Of a stretch of 64,000 bases of DNA, positions 53,846 through 61,030 are shown in pieces. The notes below the pieces were generated by a model that had not been told where the DNA came from, searched no databases, and saw only the letters and a program-made list of their open reading frames with translations. Location of the stretch: the NCBI GenBank assembly GCA_964526785.1, contig CAZGMJ010000016.1, positions 20,644 through 84,643 on the forward strand, in the 5' to 3' direction. The translations under genes and the position numbers were made by a program. The DNA is from CAZGMJ01 sp964526785 (GTDB taxonomy: Bacteria > Planctomycetota > Phycisphaerae > Sedimentisphaerales > Anaerobacaceae). Position 1 is the first letter of the stretch; each line of letters starts with the position of its first letter.

Positions 53846-55291
53846 ATGAAACAGTCTATCGTTCGAATGAGTCGCCAGCGTTTCATTCTCATCGGCATTC
53901 TCTTTTTCCACAGCGTCAATACATACATGGACCGGGCCTGTATCGCCTCGGCTGTGGATTACATCAAAAAAGACCTGGGGATGACCAAGGAACTGATGGG
54001 GCTGGTTCTCGGGATCTTCGCCCTGGGCTACGCCTTGTTCCAGGTCCCCTCCGGCTGGATCGCCGACAAACTCGGCCCTCGCAAGGCTCTGACCATTGTC
54101 GTTTCGGTCTGGAGCGTCTTTACCGCCCTCACGGGCGCCGCTCGCAACGCCATACAGATGCTCATCCTGCGGTTCTTATTCGGCGTAGGTGAAGCCGGAG
54201 CGTTCCCCGGTGCCGCACAGGCCTTCTTCCGCTGGTTACCCGCAAAGGATCGCGGCCTGGCACACGGCATAAACTTCTCCGGCAGCCGTCTCGGTGCGGC
54301 CTTTTCTCTGTTCCTCATGCCCTGGCTGATCATCCAGATCGGCTGGCGGTGGACGTTCGCAGTCAACGGCCTGATCGGCCTTATCTGGGCCACCGTCTGG
54401 CTCCTCTGGTTCCGCGACAACCCCAAAGACAACCCGAAAGTCAATCAGGCCGAACTGGACTACATCGAGAAGAGCCGGACCACCGATTTCACGGCAACAG
54501 TCAAAGCCTCCTTCGCCGAAGTCTTCACATCACTGAACATGTCGCTGGCGATGATACAGTACTTTGCCAGCAACGTGACCTTTTTTATCAGCCTCAGTTG
54601 GCTGCCGAACTATCTGAAGAATCAATGGCCCGACGATCCGAAGGCCGTCTATTTCTCGGCGGTCCCGCTTATCTTCGCCGCCTTCGCAAACTGGATCGCC
54701 GGAACTATGGTCACGCAGCTTTACAAGAGAGGCTACCATGTCGGCTCGCGTCGCATCACCGCGATTGTCGGCTTTTCTCTTGGCGTCATCGGATTGCTTC
54801 TGGCTACCGGGACCGACAACCTCTACATGTTCGTCCTCTACTTCAGCATAGCGACGTTCGGCGTGGACATGACGCTAAGCCCGAGTTGGGCTTTCTGCAA
54901 CGACATAGGCGGCGCCAATTCCGGCGCGGTCTCCGGCTCGATGAACATGGTCGGCAACATCGGCGCAGCGCTCAGCGCCATCATGTTCCCGCTCTTCCAG
55001 AACGATGTGACAGGCAGCGCGAACAGCTTCTTTGTCCTGGCCGCCGGCCTCAACGTGGTGGCCATCGTCATGTGGTGCCTGATGAACCCCAACCGCGTGT
55101 CGGACAGAAAGCTCTCGCCGGAAGCCATCCGCAAGCGTTTTATAGCCATGCTGACAACGCTGGTCGTGCTGACGCTGGCTGCCGTCGGTCTCAAGATCTA
55201 TATCGACAAGAAGAAGGCCGCCGCCGAGGCCGAACAGGCGGATCCCAATGCTGTGCAAAGCGTTGCGCCGCAGGATGTGAATGAACCGTAG
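53846..55291 (+). CDS. MFS transporter, anion:cation symporter (ACS) type
   Basis: This 481-residue inner-membrane carrier has twelve predicted TM helices and the MFS motif A GWIADKLGPRKALT after TM2. TM1 carries NTYMDRACIASA, typical of the ACS family that moves hexuronates, glucarate and other organic acids with H+ or Na+. VGEAGAFPGAAQAFFRW matches the family's TM4 region. A Lys-rich and Ala-rich cytoplasmic tail (KKKAAAEAEQADPN) is an unusual addition. It is the only importer in the locus and so probably brings in the monosaccharide or sugar acid released by the exported enzymes. The substrate as an acidic sugar is inferred from the family. Confidence 0.88.
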   Translation: MKQSIVRMSRQRFILIGILFFHSVNTYMDRACIASAVDYIKKDLGMTKELMGLVLGIFALGYALFQVPSGWIADKLGPRKALTIVVSVWSVFTALTGAARNAIQMLILRFLFGVGEAGAFPGAAQAFFRWLPAKDRGLAHGINFSGSRLGAAFSLFLMPWLIIQIGWRWTFAVNGLIGLIWATVWLLWFRDNPKDNPKVNQAELDYIEKSRTTDFTATVKASFAEVFTSLNMSLAMIQYFASNVTFFISLSWLPNYLKNQWPDDPKAVYFSAVPLIFAAFANWIAGTMVTQLYKRGYHVGSRRITAIVGFSLGVIGLLLATGTDNLYMFVLYFSIATFGVDMTLSPSWAFCNDIGGANSGAVSGSMNMVGNIGAALSAIMFPLFQNDVTGSANSFFVLAAGLNVVAIVMWCLMNPNRVSDRKLSPEAIRKRFIAMLTTLVVLTLAAVGLKIYIDKKKAAAEAEQADPNAVQSVAPQDVNEP

Positions 55292-55334
55292 TCGTCGGCG
55301 GGAATGGACCGTGCGGGTATTGTGAGGCATAGTT

Positions 55335-56369
55335 ATGACACAGTTCAAAGGTGTTGCAGTCGGTGCAGGTTATTTCAGCGGCTTCCAGTACGAAGCCTGG
55401 CGTCGAATTCCCGAGGTAACGATCACGGCCATGTGCAACCGCAACATGGACCGCGCCAGGCCCATCATGGAGAAGTTCAACATCGCCAACCACTATTCCG
55501 ACTATCGCGAGATGCTGGAAAAGGAAAAGCCCGACTTCGTCGACATCATCACGCCGCCGCCCACCCATCTGGAAATGTGCAGGACGGCTGCCGAAATGGG
55601 TGTCCACGTCATGTGCCAGAAGCCCCTCGCCCCGACCTTCGACGAGGCCAGGGCAATTGTCGAGTGCACCGACAAAGCCGGCGTCCGCTTCATGGTTCAT
55701 GAGAACTGGCGATTTCAGCCCTGGTATCGCGAGACCAGAAAACTGCTCGACAGCGGCATCGTGGGCGATCGTGTACATTCCATATACTTCCGCTCGCGCA
55801 TGGGTGATGGCTGGGGCGAAGACGCCTACATACCTCGCCAGCCGTACTTCCGCGAATACCCGCGTCTGCTGGTCTACGAGAACGGCGTGCATTTCATCGA
55901 TACATACCGTTACCTGCTCGGGGAAGTCGAGACGGTGTACGCTGTGCTCAAGAAGCTCAATCCTGTCATCGCAGGTGAAGACTGTGCCATGGTTGTCTTC
56001 AATTTCCAGAGCGGCGCCGTCGGCACATGGGATGCCAATCGCTACAATGAATGTAATTATGAGAACGCCCGATACACGTTCGGAGAAATGCTGCTCGACG
56101 CCAACGGCGGTTCGATACGCCTTGCCCTCGACGGTACGATAACCATCCAGCCTCTCGGTGAAAAAGAGCGCAAACACGACTACTTCCACGAGGATCGTGA
56201 TTTCTCAGGCGACTGCTGCTACTTCACGCAGCGTCATTTCATTGACCGCATGCTGGATGGACAACCGTTCGAGACTAACGGCCACGAATACCTCAGGACG
56301 CTGGCCGTGCAGGAAGCCGTATATGCGTCGGGCGAAGCCGGAAAGAGCCGGTCGGTGCAGTATCTCTGA
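55335..56369 (+). CDS. Cytoplasmic Gfo/Idh/MocA-family sugar dehydrogenase
   Basis: This is a 344-residue NAD(P)-dependent oxidoreductase without signal peptide. The Rossmann domain shows GVAVGAGYFSGFQ and the catalytic motif is kept as QKP in HVMCQKPLAP, with the lysine present. The C-terminal alpha/beta domain includes MVHENWRFQPWYRE and ENGVHFIDTYRYLLGE, with the conserved histidine pair region (GVHFIDT). It lies 43 bp after the MFS gene and is therefore a candidate first oxidation step on the imported sugar, for example to a lactone that the cyclase-family hydrolase could open. Confidence 0.86.
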   Translation: MTQFKGVAVGAGYFSGFQYEAWRRIPEVTITAMCNRNMDRARPIMEKFNIANHYSDYREMLEKEKPDFVDIITPPPTHLEMCRTAAEMGVHVMCQKPLAPTFDEARAIVECTDKAGVRFMVHENWRFQPWYRETRKLLDSGIVGDRVHSIYFRSRMGDGWGEDAYIPRQPYFREYPRLLVYENGVHFIDTYRYLLGEVETVYAVLKKLNPVIAGEDCAMVVFNFQSGAVGTWDANRYNECNYENARYTFGEMLLDANGGSIRLALDGTITIQPLGEKERKHDYFHEDRDFSGDCCYFTQRHFIDRMLDGQPFETNGHEYLRTLAVQEAVYASGEAGKSRSVQYL

Positions 56370-56468
56370 CCTTCGTTGAGAGACGAAAAGTGTAGATGCC
56401 TGAGCCGGGCGGACTCGCAGAGCATAGCGTTATCACCGCTGCCGGCAGACCGCATAGGAGGTGACAAA

Positions 56469-57584
56469 ATGGCCATTGGACGCCGCCAATTCCTGAAAGC
56501 CGCCGTTATTTCGGGCGCAGGGGGGCTTTCGCTTCTCGCCCGCGATCGTGTTGATACGGCCGCCCAATTCGCCGTAAGCACCAGGCGTCTGTCGCTTAGC
56601 CATACATGGACAATCGCCCGCAATTCGAGCGATTTCAAGGACAATGTATTCGTTCGGATCGAACGTGACGGAATCGTCGGCTGGGGCGAGGCAGCGCCTA
56701 ACGTGCGTTACGGCGAAAGCACGCAGAAGACCGTCGACGCCCTGCGAAGTGTAAGAGATCTGGTCGAGTCAGGCGACTGGTTTGAATACGTCGATCTGCA
56801 AAAGCGGTGGCGCAAGGAGATCCAACACCAGAACTGTGCCTGCGCCGCCCTCGATATGGCTATCCTGGACTGGGTCGCGAGCAAACTCAACATACCGCTA
56901 TATCGCCTATTTGGTCTGGACCGGGATAAGACGCCGCTGACGTCGTTCTCGATCGGCATTGACACGCCGCAGATTATACGTCGCAAGGTCAGGGAGGCCG
57001 AAGGCTATCCGCTGCTGAAGATCAAGGTGGGCAGAGACAATGACGAAGATATTCTCCGGGCCGTGCGCGACGTGACCGATCGTCCGCTGCGCGTGGACGC
57101 CAATGAAGGCTGGACGGATAAACGCGAAGCGCTCGAGAAGATTCACTGGCTCGATGAACTCGGCGTTGAGTTGATCGAGCAGCCGATGCCGAGTGATATG
57201 CTCGGTGAGACTGCCTGGTTGCGAGATCGTGTGCGTATCCCCGTCATCGCCGACGAGGCCGTCAAGACCGCCCGCGACATCCCCAGGCTGGCCGAGGCGT
57301 ATGACGGCATCAATATCAAGCTCATGAAAGCAGGGGGGCTTCAGGAGGCGATGCGCATGATATACATGGCGCGGGCGCTTGGCATGCAGGTCATGCTCGG
57401 GTGCATGATCGAAAGCTCGGTTGCTATCTCGGCGGCCGCCCATCTCAGTCCGCTCGTCGATTACGCCGACCTGGATGGAAATCTCCTGATCTCCAACGAC
57501 CCCTTCGAAGGTGTAACGGTTGCAGACGGCAGGCTCATCCTCTCCGATCGGAGCGGCCTTGGGGTTCGTCCGCGCCAAACCTGA
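56469..57584 (+). CDS. Tat-signal enolase-superfamily dipeptide-epimerase-like protein
   Basis: This 371-residue enolase-superfamily protein is of the L-Ala-D/L-Glu epimerase (muconate cycloisomerase) subgroup. The two catalytic lysines lie in LLKIKVGRD (K-x-K) and NIKLMKAGG; metal ligands are in LRVDANEGW, ELIEQPM and VIADEAV. The N-terminus has an unexpected Tat motif (GRRQFLKAAVISGAGG), which implies export, unusual for a family that is normally cytoplasmic. ATG 56469 has a near-perfect AGGAGGTGA upstream, whereas the longer frame from 56376 has no ribosome binding site. It ends the plus-strand locus. It may epimerise cell-wall dipeptides or, given its neighbours, act on a sugar acid. Confidence 0.85.
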   Translation: MAIGRRQFLKAAVISGAGGLSLLARDRVDTAAQFAVSTRRLSLSHTWTIARNSSDFKDNVFVRIERDGIVGWGEAAPNVRYGESTQKTVDALRSVRDLVESGDWFEYVDLQKRWRKEIQHQNCACAALDMAILDWVASKLNIPLYRLFGLDRDKTPLTSFSIGIDTPQIIRRKVREAEGYPLLKIKVGRDNDEDILRAVRDVTDRPLRVDANEGWTDKREALEKIHWLDELGVELIEQPMPSDMLGETAWLRDRVRIPVIADEAVKTARDIPRLAEAYDGINIKLMKAGGLQEAMRMIYMARALGMQVMLGCMIESSVAISAAAHLSPLVDYADLDGNLLISNDPFEGVTVADGRLILSDRSGLGVRPRQT

Positions 57585-57644
57585 CCACATGTAGTCTCGA
57601 TGCTGATCTACCAGACGGACCTGAGCCCGGTGACCCTTGGTCTG

Positions 57645-59102
57645 TTAAATCCGCCACGGCGACCGCAATGATCGTTCGAGCAGCCGATTGGCCTGGTCGT
57701 CGTTGCAGAACGTCTCTCTGACGGGGTCCCACGCAAGAGACCGCCCCAGCTTGAAAGCGATTATCGTCAGGTGCCCGAGCGATGCCGACCGGTGCCCCAG
57801 TTCTGCGTGGCAACTCGGCTGCCTGCGCGTTCGAATACAATCGAACCAGTTGGCGTGATGATCGTTCGCACCGATATTCACCTCCCGCGTCTTGACTTCC
57901 ATCTCATCGAATATCCCCGCCGGTTCGCCTTCGATCGGCCCGCCTGTGGACATCGACGTGACCCAGCCTCGCTCGCCTACGAAAACGCCGCCGAAATTGC
58001 CCGCCAGCCGGGCGCCCGCAGGAACCGCCTGATAGATGCCCTTGACCATCTCCCAATTCTCCACCAGGTGCAGCAACGTGCCGTTCGCATACCGGTACGT
58101 CAGCGTAGGATACCGCCCGCCGGCCGGATGGATAATCTCCACCGGCCCGCTCTCTTCCATCCCCAGCGCATATTGAATCACATCGGCGCTGTGCGAATGA
58201 TGCCATGTAACCGATGCAGCCCCGAAATCCTCGCAAAACGACCACGGCACCACCCCGGGCGACGGGTTGACGTGATACACCGGATTATACGGCCGCCACA
58301 ACGCCGGCCCCACCCACATGTCCCAGTCCAGGCCCTCCGGCACCGCTTCACCGGGCAGGGCGAAATCCAGCGGCGCAAGAGACTTGCTTGTCTGTTCGGC
58401 AGCCATTGCCTTGCGATAAGGCTCGAAACGCCCGGCGTTCGTGAACAAGCCAAGTGGATGCCACAACGTGAATACCGATCGCACCTTCCCGAGGCCGCCG
58501 CTGCGCACGAAATCCACTACCCGTCGAATCATCGGAATCGATCGGTACTGCGTCCCCGTCTGAAACACGCAACCGTGTCGTTGTACCGCTTCTACCAGCT
58601 TTCGGCCCTGCCCCACTGTCAGACTGATCGGCTTCTCACAGTACACATCCTTGCCCGCCCTCGCTGCATCAGTCGCCTGCAGGGCGTGCCAGTGGTCCGG
58701 CGTGACTATCACAACCGCATCAATATCCTCCCGCGTGATCAACTCCCGATAGTCGTTGTATGCGGCACATCCGCGGTAGGATTCACGCCGCCGCGACGAG
58801 GCGTACGTCTGCTCTACGTATTTCTTGCCATCCTCTCGCCGCACCCGGTCGACGTCGCATACCGCCGCCACCTGAATGCCTCGATCTCCCGCCAGTCGTC
58901 GCAGATGGCCGCTTCCCATCAGTCCTTTACCGATCAATCCGACCGTGATGCGTTCACTTGGCGGATGTGCCGCGTGCGCAATTCCGGACGGCAAAATGTG
59001 GGGAACCGCCGCCACTGCCGAGGCTGCAACCATCTGCTGCAAAAAGCGTCTTCGGCTCCGTTGCTGTGTTTGGATTGACTCATTCAGCTGATGTTGGGTC
59101 AT
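57645..59102 (-). CDS. Tat-exported Gfo/Idh/MocA-family oxidoreductase
   Basis: This 485-residue exported protein has a strong Tat signal (RSRRRFLQQMVAASAVAAVP). The Rossmann domain has ITVGLIGKGLMGSGH, DHWHALQATDAARAGKDVYCEKP with the canonical EKP lysine, and TGTQYRS. The C-terminal half contains DWDMWVGPALWRPYNP and SVTWHHSHSADVIQYALG, the pattern of planctomycete-expanded members whose substrate is usually unknown. ATG 59102 has GAGGAG just upstream and starts 8 bp after the ThuA-fusion stop, so the two form an operon. It faces the plus-strand locus end to end with a 60-bp gap. Confidence 0.88.
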   Translation of the reverse strand: MTQHQLNESIQTQQRSRRRFLQQMVAASAVAAVPHILPSGIAHAAHPPSERITVGLIGKGLMGSGHLRRLAGDRGIQVAAVCDVDRVRREDGKKYVEQTYASSRRRESYRGCAAYNDYRELITREDIDAVVIVTPDHWHALQATDAARAGKDVYCEKPISLTVGQGRKLVEAVQRHGCVFQTGTQYRSIPMIRRVVDFVRSGGLGKVRSVFTLWHPLGLFTNAGRFEPYRKAMAAEQTSKSLAPLDFALPGEAVPEGLDWDMWVGPALWRPYNPVYHVNPSPGVVPWSFCEDFGAASVTWHHSHSADVIQYALGMEESGPVEIIHPAGGRYPTLTYRYANGTLLHLVENWEMVKGIYQAVPAGARLAGNFGGVFVGERGWVTSMSTGGPIEGEPAGIFDEMEVKTREVNIGANDHHANWFDCIRTRRQPSCHAELGHRSASLGHLTIIAFKLGRSLAWDPVRETFCNDDQANRLLERSLRSPWRI

Positions 59103-59110
59103 AACACTCC

Positions 59111-60835
59111 TCATCCTGCAATTTCCAGACTCGCCTCGTTGAAGAAATCGATGCACTGTCGGATCTCCGGCATTGAATCGAACCAGTCGTACGAATACTC
59201 CAGCCCGAACATCGTCGGCTGAATTCCCAGTTGATGCATCCGCTCGACAAACTGCCGCGTTTTACCAACGCCTGTCCCCCAGGGGACATCGTGCCCGTCC
59301 TCGCTCACATCGTGCATCTGCACCGTAATCAGTCGATCTCCGAGAATGTCAATCGCCTCGACAGGATCGATGCCCGAGCGCATCCAGTATCCCATGTCGC
59401 CGCATGCCCCGATTCTCCTGCTTCGTCCGCGGCATACCTGTAACACGCCTTCCGGACGCCAATACACCGGCGAGATATCTTCACCGTGATTGTGAATCGC
59501 TACGTTAATATCATACTCGTCGCAAAATTGCTCGATCGTATCCAGCGCCTCCGGCGCCGGTTCGGATAAGAACGTTTCGATGCCCATCTTCCTGCCGAAC
59601 TCGAATACTTTCCTGCAGCCCGCCTCATCACCGGGAATCGAATGGAAGTAATACGTCAGCATCGTTACGCCGGCGGCATCCAGCTTGAGTCGAATCTGTT
59701 TCAATTCCTCATCGGTAAGGCCCGGTTCGAAGTTCTTGTCGATCTCCGTACTGACCTTCTGAAAGCTCAGCCCCCCCATATAAGGCAGGCCCAATTCGGC
59801 CGTCTTGTCAATCGCTTCGAACAGGGTGTATTTGTGAAACGTGTACGCCTCGATCCCCAGCCGCCATCCGAGTTTCTCCTGGGCTTGGATTGCGTCGGTC
59901 AGCATATTGCTCGGCAGCGTCGGCGCCGCCAGATCCCCCAGGGCAAACTGCGTTGCCGCCAGATAGAACCGCAGCATCGTCGGATCCCAGAATACGTACG
60001 GATTGTGTGCGATCGTGCAGTAGAACACGCGCCCTCGCCCGTATCGCCGCACCCAGGCCAGCGCGTAATCGTTATCCTGACGCATGACATTGCCGCGCGG
60101 CTGTCCCGTGAACGTTGTCTTGGCCGTATCGATGCTGAACAAGACGCGCACGCGGTCCCGCGAATACGGCCCATGCACCCGAAAGAACTCGTCTCTGTAC
60201 TCGAACCCGCGGCCACCAAACGGTTCGTTGAGCGGATGGTCCGGATCGTCGAGCTTGATGTATACGTGCTCGTCGCTGTCGCGGTGATTCGCCCCACGCG
60301 CCCCGAGCATGATCCCGAACTCCGACCAGTCCTCCTTCGCCCCCGGCCACTCCGTGAAGGCCACCGTTGTGCCGTGGACCCCCATCAATCCACCTCCGCT
60401 GTAAACGAATTCCAGCAGATTCCGCCGCAGCGTCGCATCCTCAAACAGATTGCCGACGGTGTTGTTGAAAAAGACCGCGTCGAAGCCCTCCAGACTCTTT
60501 CGCTGGAATATCTGCGGATCGCGACTCACCACCGTCTCGTACGCTCCCGTAACCTCTCCCATTCGCCGAAATGCCAGATTCGCCGTAGGGATCGAACCGT
60601 GCCCGCCGTAGCCTACGTTCCTGTCGAATATCAACAGCCTCCTTTTCCGCCGACACCTGGCAAACGCCTCCTGCGGAATAGCCGCCTCGATTCGTTTGCG
60701 CTGATCAACATCAACCGTGGCTCCGGCAGCGCAAAGTACCGAACTGGGCCATATTGTCCCCATTGCGGCCACAGTCGCTCCGCCCAGAAAGTCACGCCGG
60801 TCAAGATCCCTGCTTGTGGTTCGTTTCTGCGTCAT
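59111..60835 (-). CDS. Tat-exported ThuA-like plus xylose-isomerase-like TIM barrel fusion
   Basis: This is a 574-residue two-domain protein with Tat signal (LDRRDFLGGATVAAMG). Residues about 65-290 are a ThuA/GATase-like domain: LLIFDRNVGYGGHGS, FDAVFFNNTVGN, GGGLMGVHGTT and GRVFYCTIAHNPYVFWDP. Residues about 310-574 are a sugar phosphate isomerase/epimerase (AP endonuclease 2) barrel: YTFHKYTLFEAID, GVTMLTYYFHSIPGD, INVAIHNHGED, ACGDMGYW and ITVQMHDVSEDG, which carry the usual His, Glu and Asp metal ligands. The two domains are usually separate genes. AGGAGA precedes ATG 60835. Paired with a Gfo/Idh/MocA gene and lying after GH78, it suggests processing of a keto or 3-oxo sugar in the envelope; inferred. 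Confidence 0.82.
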   Translation of the reverse strand: MTQKRTTSRDLDRRDFLGGATVAAMGTIWPSSVLCAAGATVDVDQRKRIEAAIPQEAFARCRRKRRLLIFDRNVGYGGHGSIPTANLAFRRMGEVTGAYETVVSRDPQIFQRKSLEGFDAVFFNNTVGNLFEDATLRRNLLEFVYSGGGLMGVHGTTVAFTEWPGAKEDWSEFGIMLGARGANHRDSDEHVYIKLDDPDHPLNEPFGGRGFEYRDEFFRVHGPYSRDRVRVLFSIDTAKTTFTGQPRGNVMRQDNDYALAWVRRYGRGRVFYCTIAHNPYVFWDPTMLRFYLAATQFALGDLAAPTLPSNMLTDAIQAQEKLGWRLGIEAYTFHKYTLFEAIDKTAELGLPYMGGLSFQKVSTEIDKNFEPGLTDEELKQIRLKLDAAGVTMLTYYFHSIPGDEAGCRKVFEFGRKMGIETFLSEPAPEALDTIEQFCDEYDINVAIHNHGEDISPVYWRPEGVLQVCRGRSRRIGACGDMGYWMRSGIDPVEAIDILGDRLITVQMHDVSEDGHDVPWGTGVGKTRQFVERMHQLGIQPTMFGLEYSYDWFDSMPEIRQCIDFFNEASLEIAG

Positions 60836-61030
60836 CGATCTTCTCCTTTTGTCACGTGCCCGACGGGCGCCGCGCCTTGCTCTGCATTTCACATATCACA
60901 TATCGAGATGGAACAGGTTTCGCACGGCATGCGGCCCCGGCGTATTCGGCAGCAGTCACGACTATGCGGTGTATCCGATTGCGAGTCTGACCTGCACGGC
61001 AGCCCGGGACGCTTGTCCCTCTGGGGCGGC

